Shown: positions 1-8,051 of the stretch, piece after piece
Layout of the letters: the number at the start of each line of letters is the position of its first letter
Position numbering within the stretch: position 1 is the first letter of the stretch
Source of the DNA: Acidobacteriota bacterium
Lineage (GTDB): Bacteria; Acidobacteriota; Vicinamibacteria; Vicinamibacterales; UBA2999
Assembly (NCBI GenBank): GCA_947465645.1
Contig: CANIBQ010000010.1
Coordinates: 1-64,000, forward strand
Length of the DNA stretch: 64,000 bases
Direction of reading: 5' to 3'
Notes under the pieces: model-generated
What the model was told of the DNA's origin: nothing
The model's database searches: none
The model's input: the letters and a program-made list of their open reading frames with translations, nothing else
Translations under genes and position numbers: made by a program

Positions 1-98
1 CCGGCCCAGGCCGGCTCCCGCTGTCTGGAAGACCCCGACGGAGAAGGGCAGATGTACGGTCGTCAGCGTACAACCACGTAGAATGAACCGCCCTCAGG

Positions 99-143
99 TG
101 GATCACTTTCTGAGCGGCGTACTGGCCTACTTTCCGAGCGGCG
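99..143. repeat. Paired 21-bp imperfect direct repeat, possible IS21-type terminal repeat scar
   Basis: Two 21-base copies, at 99-119 and 123-143, match at 17 of 21 positions and share the core ACTTTC.GAGCGGCG. From family knowledge, IS21-family ends carry several such 'TGG.(T)CACTTT..GAGCGGCG' type repeats, so this may be the right end of an IS21-like element whose body lies left of the window or has been lost. No istA or istB coding sequence is visible, so the assignment is inference. Confidence 0.35.
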
Positions 144-153
144 CGCGCACGCG

Positions 154-843
154 TTGATCGCGTGCAGTGACGGAAGCCTTCCGACGTCTCCGACAGCGGT
201 CGCCAACGCGACCCCATCCGTTTCGGGCGCTGCCGACGCGCAGGAGGCTCCTCGCTCGAGACCGACGTCATCGGGGGGACACGAATCAGTCTCGGTGGTT
301 CAGATCGGCCCCAGTTCGACCGACCTCGAAGTTACATGGCCTGACAATCCGACGCCGGTGGTGCTCTCCATCCGCACGGCCGATGGAGCCGAACCGGTTT
401 TTTTGCTGGATGGGCAAGTCACTGAACTAGTGGGGTCACCCGATGAGCGGTGGAAACCCACTATCTTGCCTGCGGTGCTCGCAGCAGCCGCTGTGGCGAT
501 ACGCGCGTATACGGTTGTAGAGGTCATTCGCGTTTGCGCGCCACCCTTGTACAGTGCCATCCGAGCCAACAGCTTGACCTCTCAAACGTGGGACAACTGC
601 GCGTGGACGGCAGCGAGCAACGTCGCCGGGTCAGCCGTTGCCAAGTATGTGGCCCGAATCGGCGTCACTCGCCTTCGCTCGGATATCTATTCAGCGCTCA
701 AAGGTGCCGTGAGCTGGAGCGATCTCCGAGGCGTTCTGAACAAGAAAACGTTCAAGAGTTCGAACGAAATCGTATCCGAATTGACGTCGCGATTCTTTGA
801 GCCGATCTATCGTGCAATTTACACCGTGTTCCAGCGCTATTGA
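154..843 (+). CDS. Hypothetical protein, probable 5'-truncated lipoprotein
   Basis: The 229-residue protein is not recognised. It starts at a TTG; the frame is open back to 82 but holds no better start. The extreme N-terminus reads L-I-A-C, a good lipobox, with no hydrophobic signal segment before it. A low-complexity Ser/Pro/Ala linker follows, then a beta-rich stretch (about residues 45-90), one hydrophobic segment (about 103-125), and a C-terminal part ending FQRY. The IS21-like repeats end only 10 bases before the start, so the likeliest reading is a lipoprotein gene that lost its signal peptide at an insertion or deletion junction. Base composition is less GC-rich than in the neighbours, which fits acquired DNA. 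It may not be expressed. Confidence 0.4.
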   Translation: MIACSDGSLPTSPTAVANATPSVSGAADAQEAPRSRPTSSGGHESVSVVQIGPSSTDLEVTWPDNPTPVVLSIRTADGAEPVFLLDGQVTELVGSPDERWKPTILPAVLAAAAVAIRAYTVVEVIRVCAPPLYSAIRANSLTSQTWDNCAWTAASNVAGSAVAKYVARIGVTRLRSDIYSALKGAVSWSDLRGVLNKKTFKSSNEIVSELTSRFFEPIYRAIYTVFQRY

Positions 844-861
844 TCAAAGGTCCGGAAGGCT

Positions 862-880
862 GCCCCGCCTCTTGCGGGGC
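862..880 (+). terminator. Perfect 7-bp GC hairpin after the first gene
   Basis: GCCCCGC and GCGGGGC are separated by a five-base loop, 19 bases after the stop at 843. There is no T-run, so intrinsic termination is uncertain; the position suits transcript-end protection. Confidence 0.35.
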
Positions 881-1560
881 GGCCGTCCGAATGAAGCCCT
901 TCCCGCTATCAGCTTGGCGACCCACCGCGCGCGGATCATCTGGTTCTGGTCTGCGCCCTTCCTCGACAAACTTCGTAAGGAATCTCGGGGTATCTCTTTA
1001 CGTTCACGTGCTGGCGCAGACGACGCTGCGGAGCGAGAGCGGCAAGATCGATCTGGATCCGCCGTTCGAAGAACGGACAACGATCAACCCGCCTGGGTCG
1101 GCGAGCTCGACAGTCGGTGGAGGCGTCGGGCGTGAAAGTGCTCCGCTACGAGATCAGGAGCATCCCCGCGGTCCGACATCCGAGCGGCGACAACCGATGC
1201 GGGCCGAGCGCGGGAAGCGCGCAGCCATCGTGACGTCGCGAAGGGGCAGCGCGACGTGGCGAGTAACACCGGCGGCAAGCGAGAAACGGCACGTCGCGTC
1301 GGCGCTCCGGCCCGACGGCGGAATGGAAGCCGTTCAGCTGGCTTCGCGGAAGCGTATGTCGATCAGGTCGGCAAGCTGTCGAGGCTCGAACACGCTGGTT
1401 ATCAGCGACTCTCTACGACGCGTCGGGAATGATTGTCCCGGCGATAAGGTTTTCGGGTAATACCGCTCTCCGCCCCGCCGCGCGTCAGCGGCGCCCCTCC
1501 GCCCCGCCGCGCTAAAGCAGGCCTTCAGCCGGCTGCCCACACGCCCGGGAGGGTGGCTTC
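881..1560. other. Stretch without a recognisable gene
   Basis: Open frames exist on both strands, but none has a Shine-Dalgarno site, a recognisable domain or natural composition; they are rich in Arg, Ser and Ala, as expected for shadow frames in GC-rich DNA. It may be decayed coding sequence linked to the left-edge scar. A 16-base direct repeat lies near its right end. Confidence 0.5.
1468..1512. repeat. 16-bp direct repeat, two copies 29 bp apart
   Basis: CTCCGCCCCGCCGCGC occurs exactly at 1468-1483 and 1497-1512, in the non-coding stretch before the 1606 operon. Its role is unknown. Confidence 0.6.
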
Positions 1561-1605
1561 GAGTATAGCTTCTGATGGAGAATCAGGGCCCATGGAGGTC
1601 TCCTG

Positions 1606-2448
1606 ATGAAGAGGACGTGCACTTACCTGGCTCTGGCCGCGGCGCTGATGGTGCCTGCTGCGGCGGGCGCGCAGGATAGTTCCGCTGCGCCCGGGGGAGG
1701 CCAGAAACCCTTCATCGAGGCTCGTGGCAGCGTGCGGTCGGTGCGGCTGCCTCCCGGCGGCCCGACGCCGCGCCTCTCGGATGGAAAACCTGACCTGTCA
1801 GGCGTCTGGTTTCCCGGACCGACGGGCAAGGCCAACAACTGGAGCGTCGATGCCGAGCCAGGACCGAAGGAAGATCCCATCCCGTGGCAGCCGTGGGCCG
1901 CAGAGAAACACAACGGGATGAGCCGGGTCGAGGTCGAGTTGAGCAGCGCCAACGTCAATTGCCGCCCCGTCGGCACGCCAGGCATGTTCTCGGACAACCA
2001 GTACGCGCACCTGATCAGCATGAAGCCGGGGCAGTTCATTCACCTGATCGAGAGAAACCGGCGGTGGAATGTGCTGCGAATCGGCCGGCCGCACAAGCCG
2101 AAGGAAGAACAGGAGCCGCTCTACCACGGCGACCAGGCGGCGCGGTGGGAAGGCGACACGCTGGTCATCGACTCGATCTCGATCGACGAGCGCGCGCACA
2201 TCCGTGACGGCTGGTTTCACAGCGACCAGCTGCACGTGATCGAGCGCCTCCGCCGGCCGTCGAAGAACTTTCTCGAGTATCAGTTCACGATCGAGGACCC
2301 GAAGGTGCTGACCCGCCCGTGGACCTCGGCGTGGGCCACCTTCTCGCTCTCGGCCAACGACGAAGATCTGCTCGAGAGCTACTGCACCAACAACGAAAAC
2401 GTCGGGCAACTCGAGAAGCTGACCGAGATCGAAAAGACCAAGAAGTAG
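1606..2448 (+). CDS. Secreted 'PDLSGVW'-family protein, first gene of the LigJ operon
   Basis: 280 residues with a clear signal peptide (MKR, hydrophobic core, cleavage near AAGAQ). The mature part carries features shared with two other proteins in this window (38835-39683 and 39680-40522): DGKPDLSGVW near residue 60, a PWQPWA segment, a C-R-P-x-G-x-P segment near 125, and R-W-E-G-D-T-L-V-I near 180. The family is widespread and uncharacterised in Acidobacteriota; no enzyme motif is evident. The ATG is set by a GGAGG at 1594-1598 with 7-base spacing. It ends 3 bases before the amidohydrolase GTG, so it leads the 1606-6616 operon. A role in handling the operon's substrate outside the cytoplasm is inference. 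Confidence 0.8.
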   Translation: MKRTCTYLALAAALMVPAAAGAQDSSAAPGGGQKPFIEARGSVRSVRLPPGGPTPRLSDGKPDLSGVWFPGPTGKANNWSVDAEPGPKEDPIPWQPWAAEKHNGMSRVEVELSSANVNCRPVGTPGMFSDNQYAHLISMKPGQFIHLIERNRRWNVLRIGRPHKPKEEQEPLYHGDQAARWEGDTLVIDSISIDERAHIRDGWFHSDQLHVIERLRRPSKNFLEYQFTIEDPKVLTRPWTSAWATFSLSANDEDLLESYCTNNENVGQLEKLTEIEKTKK

Positions 2449-2451
2449 TCG

Positions 2452-3324
2452 GTGCCGCAGGTGAAGGTCCCCGTCATCGACATCCATCCGCACATCATCG
2501 CGCCGGCCGATTCGGCGCGGTATCCGCGCGCGCCCCTTGGCGGCCACCAGTCGGCCTGGTCACAGGAGCGTCCGGTCGGCGTCGAGCAGCTGATCGTGGA
2601 GCAGGACCGGGCCGGCATCCGGAAAGCCGCGCTGGTCCAGGCGTCCACCTGCTACGGACACGACAACTCCTACGTCGCGGACGCCGTCGCGGCCTATCCA
2701 CAGCGGTTCACCGGCGTCTTCTCGTGCGACATCCTCGCCCCCGATGCGTGCGAGACGATGGCCCATTGGATGGGGCGCGGTTTGACCGGCTTGAGGCTCT
2801 TCACCACCGGCAGCACCATGCCGGGCCAGGCGGGCTGGCTCGACGATCCGCGTTCGTTCCCCGCCTGGCGCAAAGCAGAAGAGAGTGGCCTCCCGGTCTG
2901 CCTGCAGATGACGGCGGCGGGCCTGCCACAACTTGAAAAGGTACTGACACGCTTCCCCGGCCTGCGCGTGGTGCTCGATCACCTTGCACGTCCGGTCCAG
3001 GAGGACGGCCCCCCCTACGCCGCGGCCGACAGTCTCTGGCGGCTCGCCAGCTTTCCCGGCGTCTACGTCAAGCTCACCGAGCGCAACGTCGTCGGCGCCT
3101 CGTCCGGAAAGGCCACGCCGGAATCGTTCCTCGGACGGCTGGTATCTGAGTTCGGCGCGTCACGCATCGCCTGGGGCTCGAACTTTCCAGCGTCGGAGCG
3201 ATCGTTGCCCGAGCTTGTTGCCCTGGCGAATGACGCGCTGGCCTTCCTGCCGGAGGCCGACCGCGGGTGGATCTTCTCGCGCACGGCGCAAACGCTGTAT
3301 CCCGCGCTCGCCGATCGCCAGTGA
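2452..3324 (+). CDS. LigI-like TIM-barrel amidohydrolase (COG3618)
   Basis: 290 residues, starting at a GTG 3 bases after the preceding stop. It is an amidohydrolase-superfamily protein of the LigI (2-pyrone-4,6-dicarboxylate lactonase) type. Visible are D-I-H-P-H (residues 10-14) on strand 1, VQAS near 60, GLRLF near 115, VVLDHLARP near 175, YVKL near 205 and WGSNFP near 245. LigI uses an Asp in the last motif (WGTDWP); here it is Asn, as in many COG3618 relatives of unknown substrate. The neighbouring ligJ makes pyrone or lactone opening to 4-oxalomesaconate an attractive guess, but substrate and activity are not proven. Its last bases overlap the next gene by GTGA. Confidence 0.75.
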   Translation: MPQVKVPVIDIHPHIIAPADSARYPRAPLGGHQSAWSQERPVGVEQLIVEQDRAGIRKAALVQASTCYGHDNSYVADAVAAYPQRFTGVFSCDILAPDACETMAHWMGRGLTGLRLFTTGSTMPGQAGWLDDPRSFPAWRKAEESGLPVCLQMTAAGLPQLEKVLTRFPGLRVVLDHLARPVQEDGPPYAAADSLWRLASFPGVYVKLTERNVVGASSGKATPESFLGRLVSEFGASRIAWGSNFPASERSLPELVALANDALAFLPEADRGWIFSRTAQTLYPALADRQ

Positions 3325-4244
3325 CGCCATCCCGGGTAACGCTGCCGCTGGGCGAACCAGTCACGCTGCACTCGCTGCTCGGCAACCACGCCGGGACCGC
3401 GGCCCTGAAAGCGGACCGGGTCTCCTCGCCGCTGGTCACGTTCGACTACGACGAGGTCAAGGTGGTGAACACCCGGTTCAAGGCGATGATGCGCGAGCTC
3501 ACCCACGACCTCGGGGAAATCGCCATCGCCACCTACCTGCAGGGGTATGAGTATCGCAAGCCGTACATCCTGCTGCCGGCGACGATTGTCGGCCGGAGCC
3601 AGCATCACACCATCTTCTACAACGCCGATCGCGGCGCGCTCGCGCCCACCGAGCTGAGCGGGAAACGAGTGGGCGTGCGCGCCTACAGCCAAACGACCGG
3701 GGCGTGGGTGCGCGGCGTGCTCGCCGAGGATTACGGCGTCGATCTCCAGAGCGTGACGTGGGTCACGTTCGAGGATCCCCATCTGGCCGAGTACAGCGAA
3801 CCCGCCAATGTCGAGCGGGCGGCCGGCGGAAAAGTTCTCAAGCAGATGTTGCTCGACGGCGAGATCGACGCGGCCATCCTGGGCGACGTCCCCGAGGACG
3901 GTCCGCTGAAGCACCTCATTCCCGACCACGAGACCGCCGGCCGCGCGTGGGCGCGCGCGCACGGCGGTGTGCCGATCAACCATATGGCGGTCATCCGCCA
4001 GTCGATTGCCCAGTCCCGGCCGGACGTGGTTCGCGAGGTCTACCGGGTGCTCAAGGACAGCCGCGCCGCGGCCGCGCTGCCGACCGGGCTGGACGACCCG
4101 CTGCGCTTCGGCTTCGCCGCAAACCGCCGGTCGCTCGAGCAGATGGTCGGCTACGCGTGTCAACAAGGTCTCATCTCGCGGCGTTTCACCGCTGACGAAC
4201 TGTTCGCCGACGCCGGGCGCATCCTTGGCGCAGCAGGGGAGTGA
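3321..4244 (+). CDS. 4,5-dihydroxyphthalate decarboxylase-like / periplasmic-binding-fold protein
   Basis: 307 residues from the GTG that overlaps the preceding TGA (GTGA). The fold is that of NMT1/ABC substrate-binding proteins, but there is no signal peptide. The pattern follows Pht5, 4,5-dihydroxyphthalate decarboxylase: an early ALKADRV segment, F-K-A-M-M near residue 55, G-K-R-V-G-V-R-A-Y-S-Q-T-T-G near 115, H-M-A-V near 225, and a C-terminal A-N-R-R-S-L-E..QGL..R.FTADELF block. Pht5 releases CO2 from 4,5-dihydroxyphthalate to give protocatechuate, which feeds the 4,5-cleavage pathway containing LigI and LigJ. Context and sequence agree, yet the family is broad and the exact aromatic acid is uncertain. 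Confidence 0.7.
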   Translation: MTPSRVTLPLGEPVTLHSLLGNHAGTAALKADRVSSPLVTFDYDEVKVVNTRFKAMMRELTHDLGEIAIATYLQGYEYRKPYILLPATIVGRSQHHTIFYNADRGALAPTELSGKRVGVRAYSQTTGAWVRGVLAEDYGVDLQSVTWVTFEDPHLAEYSEPANVERAAGGKVLKQMLLDGEIDAAILGDVPEDGPLKHLIPDHETAGRAWARAHGGVPINHMAVIRQSIAQSRPDVVREVYRVLKDSRAAAALPTGLDDPLRFGFAANRRSLEQMVGYACQQGLISRRFTADELFADAGRILGAAGE

Positions 4245-4245
4245 C

Positions 4246-5592
4246 ATGACGGACGCGACAGTTCCGCTTCCGGGCGCGCCAGTGCAGGTCTCCCAGCCGA
4301 AACGCCGGCGTCCGCTCTACAAGGATCTTTCCCTCCAGATCCTGGTGGCGATGCTCCTCGGGGCTCTGGTCGGCTACCTGTGGCCGCAGAGCGCCGACTC
4401 GTGGCGGCCGCTGGGCGACCTGTTCATCCGGCTGGTGCGCATGATCGTGGCGCCGATCATCTTCTGCACCGTCGTGCACGGGATCGCGAGCGTCGGCGAA
4501 GCCAGGAAGGTCGGTCGTGTCGCCGTGAGGGCGCTGATCTACTTCGAGATCGTGACGACGATCGCGCTGGTGCTGGGGCTCGTGCTGGTGAACGCGTGGG
4601 GCCCGGGCGTCGGCATGAACATCGACCCGGCCACGCTGGCGGACGGCGACACCGCGGTCGCGCAGCAGTCCGCGCGGCCGGTCGGCTACGGCCAGTTCCT
4701 CCTCAGCCTGGTGCCGACCAGCGCGGTCGGCGCCTTCGCCGAAGGGGACGTGCTGCCGGTCCTGTTCTTCTCGGTGATGTTCGGCTTTGCGCTGCTGGCC
4801 CTCGGTCCGAAGGGGAAGCCGATGGTCGATGCCATCCAGTCGGTGGCGCAGGTGTTGTTCAAGATGATCGGGTTCGCGATGTACGTGGCGCCGATTGGCG
4901 CGTTCGGCGCCATCGCGTTCACGGTGGGCCGGTTCGGGCCGGCGTCCCTGCTCGCGCTCGGCAACCTGGTCGCGATGTTCTACGTCTGCTGCGCGCTGTT
5001 CGTCCTGTTCGTGCTCTGGCCGATCGCCTGGGCCTTCGGCATCAACATGCTGCGCCTGATCCGCTACATCGGCACCGAGCTGATGATCGTCGTCGGCACC
5101 AGCTCGAGCGAGTCGGTGTTTCCCAGGCTGCACGCGAAACTGCGGCAGCTCGGGGTGGACGAGTCGGTCGTGGCGCTCGTGTTGCCCGCCGGCTACGCAT
5201 TCAACCACGACGGCACCTGCCTGTACTTTGCAACCGTCTCGGTATTCCTGGCACAGGCACTTGGCATCGAGCTGTCGCTCAGCCAGCAGCTCGGGCTGCT
5301 CGCAGTCATGCTGGTCACGTCGAAAGGCGGCGCCGGCGTGGCGGGCTCGGCGATCGTCGTCCTCGCGTCCACGCTGGCCGCGACGGGGACGATCCCGGTG
5401 GCGGCCGTCGGCCTGATCCTCGGCGTGCATCGCCTCCTGTCATCGGTCTTCGTGCCGGTCAACGTGCTCGGCAACGCGATCGCGACGCTGGTGATCGCCC
5501 GCATGGAGCGGGCGCTCGATGTGGCGACGTTCGAGTTCGAGCTTCGCCGTGGCGCCGGAGGCGGAGCCGACGCGCCGGCGACCGCGGTGTGA
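4246..5592 (+). CDS. dctA: C4-dicarboxylate:cation symporter, DctA family
   Basis: 448 residues; the ATG lies one base after the preceding TGA. This is a DAACS-family inner-membrane carrier with about eight transmembrane helices. Family signatures are visible: the serine-rich GTSSSESVFPRL loop near residue 287, AFNHDGTCLYF near 320, and TSKGGAGVAGSA near 360. It should take up fumarate/malate-type dicarboxylates, or a similar diacid, with H+ or Na+. Its position between the decarboxylase-like gene and ligJ suggests it imports the pathway's own dicarboxylic substrate, which is inference. The C-terminal 35 residues are hydrophilic and rich in Ala and Gly. Confidence 0.88.
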   Translation: MTDATVPLPGAPVQVSQPKRRRPLYKDLSLQILVAMLLGALVGYLWPQSADSWRPLGDLFIRLVRMIVAPIIFCTVVHGIASVGEARKVGRVAVRALIYFEIVTTIALVLGLVLVNAWGPGVGMNIDPATLADGDTAVAQQSARPVGYGQFLLSLVPTSAVGAFAEGDVLPVLFFSVMFGFALLALGPKGKPMVDAIQSVAQVLFKMIGFAMYVAPIGAFGAIAFTVGRFGPASLLALGNLVAMFYVCCALFVLFVLWPIAWAFGINMLRLIRYIGTELMIVVGTSSSESVFPRLHAKLRQLGVDESVVALVLPAGYAFNHDGTCLYFATVSVFLAQALGIELSLSQQLGLLAVMLVTSKGGAGVAGSAIVVLASTLAATGTIPVAAVGLILGVHRLLSSVFVPVNVLGNAIATLVIARMERALDVATFEFELRRGAGGGADAPATAV

Positions 5593-5599
5593 GATTCGC

Positions 5600-6616
5600 A
5601 TGGTGATTGACTGCCACGGGCACTACACGACCGTTCCGAAAGAGGCCCAGGCGTTTCGCGACGCCCAGCTTGCGGCGCTGGCGCGCGGAGCGGCGTCGCC
5701 GCTGAAAGCCCCGATTCAGATCAGCGACGATCAGATCCGGGAGAGCGTGCAGCCGCAGCTCGCGTTCCAGGCTGCGCGCGGAACCGACCTGACGGTGTTC
5801 TCTCCGCGGGCGTCGGCGATGGGTCACCACGCCGGCGACGCGACCGCCAACCTGCACTGGGCCCAGCACTCCAACGACCTGATTCATCGCGTCTGCACGC
5901 TGTTCCCGAAGCAGTTCGTGGGGGTGTGCCAGCTGCCGCAGACGACGGGGGGAGCGCCAGCCGATTGCGTCGGCGAGCTCGAGCGCTGCGTGAGCGAGCT
6001 CGGGTTCATCGGCTGCAATCTCAACCCCGACCCGTCGGGCGGGCACTGGACGGCGCCTCCGCTGACGGACCGCGCGTGGTACCCGCTCTACGAGAAGCTG
6101 GTGGAGCTCGACGTCCCGGCGATGGTGCACGTGAGCGCGTCGTGCAATCCCTGCTTTCACGCCACCGGCGCGCACTACATCAACGCCGACACCACCGCCT
6201 TCATGCAGTTTCTCTCGGGGGATCTGTTCCGCGACTTCCCGGCGTTACGCTTCGTCATCCCCCACGGCGGTGGCGCCGTTCCCTATCACTGGGGGCGCTA
6301 CCGCGGGCTGGCGCAGGACATGAAACGGCCGCTGCTGGTGGACCTGATTCGCGACAACGTGTTCTTCGACACCTGCGTGTATCACGCGCCCGGGATCGAG
6401 CTGCTGCTGAAGGTGGTGCCGGTCGAGAACATCCTGTTCGGGTCGGAGATGGTCGGAGCGGTCCGCGGCATCGATCCCGAGACCGGGCATCACTTCGACG
6501 ACACCAAGCGCTACATCGACGGCATCCCGTGGATGAGCGCCGCCGACAAGGCGAAGATCTTCGAGTCGAACGCGCGGAAAGTCTATCCCCGCATCAACGA
6601 CGTGGCCGGTCGCTAA
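5600..6616 (+). CDS. ligJ: 4-oxalomesaconate hydratase LigJ (EC 4.2.1.83)
   Basis: 338 residues from the ATG at 5600, 7 bases after dctA. It follows LigJ closely throughout: VIDCHGHYTT at residues 2-11 (metal His pair), DLTVFSPRAS near 60, NLNPDPSGGHW near 140, DRAWYPLYEKLVELDVPAM near 155, HATGAHYINADTTAFMQF near 190, VIPHGGGAVPYHWGRYRG near 220, and FGSEMVGAVRGIDP near 285. LigJ hydrates 4-oxalomesaconate to 4-carboxy-4-hydroxy-2-oxoadipate, which an aldolase splits to pyruvate and oxaloacetate, in the protocatechuate 4,5-cleavage and gallate pathways. No ring-cleavage dioxygenase or CHA aldolase lies in the window. The stop codon overlaps the convergent neighbour's stop (CTAA). Confidence 0.9.
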   Translation: MVIDCHGHYTTVPKEAQAFRDAQLAALARGAASPLKAPIQISDDQIRESVQPQLAFQAARGTDLTVFSPRASAMGHHAGDATANLHWAQHSNDLIHRVCTLFPKQFVGVCQLPQTTGGAPADCVGELERCVSELGFIGCNLNPDPSGGHWTAPPLTDRAWYPLYEKLVELDVPAMVHVSASCNPCFHATGAHYINADTTAFMQFLSGDLFRDFPALRFVIPHGGGAVPYHWGRYRGLAQDMKRPLLVDLIRDNVFFDTCVYHAPGIELLLKVVPVENILFGSEMVGAVRGIDPETGHHFDDTKRYIDGIPWMSAADKAKIFESNARKVYPRINDVAGR

Positions 6617-7470
6617 GCAGACGCCGGCCGGTGCGCTCGGAGGAACGAGCGGATGTGGCGCACCGCCAGGGGAATCTTCTCCTTGGTGTCCTTCCACGGA
6701 TACAAGCTCACCTCCGACTTGGGCGCGAGCATCGCGGCCTCCATGGCGACGACGTAGGGATGCGCCGGGACATCATCCGGCAGGATCAGCAGCGGCGTCT
6801 GGCAATTGCGCACGAAATCGCGGGTCACCGTCCAGACGAAGTCGGAGTTGGTGCGGTACATGTTCGTCAGGAACCTGTCGACCATCTCCATCGTGATCTC
6901 GGGCCGGCGCTTGACCAGCTCGGGGCCCCAGCCCTTGATGTTGTTCTCGTAGTTCAGTGTGGGCAGCTCCTTGCGGAACCCGCTCGGCTGCGCCAGCACC
7001 GCCGCGACGACGCGATTGGGCGCCCGCTCCAGGAGGTTCCAGATGAAGGGGCCGCCGATGCAGAAGCCCATCACCATGAACTTGTCGATACCGAGGTGAT
7101 CCATCAGGCCGAGGTGGTCGTCGGTGTATGAATCCCACGGCCGGTCAATCTCCAGTGGACCCGAGGACTGTCCGGCATTGGCATTGCGCAGATCCGCCCC
7201 GATGCATCGGAACTCACCCTTGAACTCCGCGAACGGGTTGAACGGATCGCCGCGGTGCAGGCCGGCGATCGTCGAGTTCAGGCCCCCGCCGGCGATCAGC
7301 AACAACGGGAAGCCGGAGCCCGCTTCCTCGTAACGGATGCGAACCGGGCCTCTCTGATAGAAGGACCCGGCAGCTCCCTGCGCTGCCCCCTGGGCGAACA
7401 CGCCCTTCGCGGCCGCCATCGCCGTCGCCGCGGCGCCGGTTGTGAGTATCTTGCGTCTCATCGGATCCAT
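6613..7470 (-). CDS. Exported alpha/beta-fold hydrolase with Cys at the nucleophile elbow
   Basis: 285 residues. The start is the ATG at 7470, giving MDPMRRKILTTGAA..., an N-terminal R-R plus hydrophobic segment that resembles a Tat or Sec signal ending near VFAQ. The alpha/beta-hydrolase core shows LLLIAGGG (oxyanion region, about 57-63) and the elbow GFCIGG (about 135-140), with Cys137 where Ser is usual; dienelactone hydrolase also uses Cys in such an elbow. LILPDDVPAHP carries the likely acid, and a His follows near the C-terminus. It is convergent with ligJ, with a 4-base stop overlap. A link to the ring-fission or lactone pathway is possible but not shown. Confidence 0.72.
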   Translation of the reverse strand: MDPMRRKILTTGAAATAMAAAKGVFAQGAAQGAAGSFYQRGPVRIRYEEAGSGFPLLLIAGGGLNSTIAGLHRGDPFNPFAEFKGEFRCIGADLRNANAGQSSGPLEIDRPWDSYTDDHLGLMDHLGIDKFMVMGFCIGGPFIWNLLERAPNRVVAAVLAQPSGFRKELPTLNYENNIKGWGPELVKRRPEITMEMVDRFLTNMYRTNSDFVWTVTRDFVRNCQTPLLILPDDVPAHPYVVAMEAAMLAPKSEVSLYPWKDTKEKIPLAVRHIRSFLRAHRPASA

Positions 7471-7517
7471 AGTCAGTCCCTCGCCGCCTATTGTGCCCTC
7501 GATCGGGTCGCCGCCGT

Positions 7518-7940
7518 TCAACCCCTGATGACGAGAATGCCGCCCGCGACCATCAGGCCGGCGCCCGCCAGCACGTTCGGTGAAACGCGTTCGCCCAGCA
7601 GGAGAAAGGCGAGGGCAATGCTGACGACCACACTGAGGCGATCCAGCGGCGCCACCTGCACGACCGGCGCGAGCTGCAGCGCGCGGAAATAGAACCACCA
7701 CGACGCCGCGCCTGCGAGTCCCGACAGCACCAGGCCGACCAGCCCCTGTCGCGTCAGGCCGCCGACCGCGCCGATCTCGCCGCGCGCCGCGACCACCGCC
7801 GCCAGCACCGCGAACATCACCAGGCTTCGTATCGCGGTCGCGACGCTCGAGCTGACCCCCGCTACCCCGATCTTGCCGAAGATCGGCACGAACCCCGCGC
7901 AGGCGCCCGCCAGGAGCGCAAACAGAACACCGCGTGACAT
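7518..7940 (-). CDS. Single-domain EamA (DMT-superfamily) transporter
   Basis: 140 residues with four or five hydrophobic helices and one EamA repeat, half of the usual ten-helix exporter, so it would have to work as a dimer in the manner of small DMT proteins. Family features are the N-terminal LLAGACAGFVPIFGKIGV, WWFYFRALQLAPVVQVAPLDRLS in the middle, and the LLGERVSPNVLAGAGLMVAGGILV end. Substrate unknown. It lies 47 bases upstream of the hydrolase on the same strand and may be co-transcribed with it. Confidence 0.82.
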   Translation of the reverse strand: MSRGVLFALLAGACAGFVPIFGKIGVAGVSSSVATAIRSLVMFAVLAAVVAARGEIGAVGGLTRQGLVGLVLSGLAGAASWWFYFRALQLAPVVQVAPLDRLSVVVSIALAFLLLGERVSPNVLAGAGLMVAGGILVIRG

Positions 7941-8051
7941 AGGCCGGTTCCTTTCAGATCAGGCTGAGCTGGCCGGTCGCCGTTCAATAGCGAACAGCGT
8001 CGGCCGAAAGACAAGGGTACTTTCATCACCGGCCCTGGACGGGCTCGACTG

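Noticed and set aside
840..1460. 206-codon plus-strand frame after the first gene
   Set aside because: Arg/Ser/Ala-rich with no ribosome-binding site or domain; overlapping frames on both strands are equally open.
3321..4244. Calling this an ABC importer binding protein
   Set aside because: No signal peptide, no ABC permease or ATPase nearby, and its pattern fits the dihydroxyphthalate decarboxylase group better.
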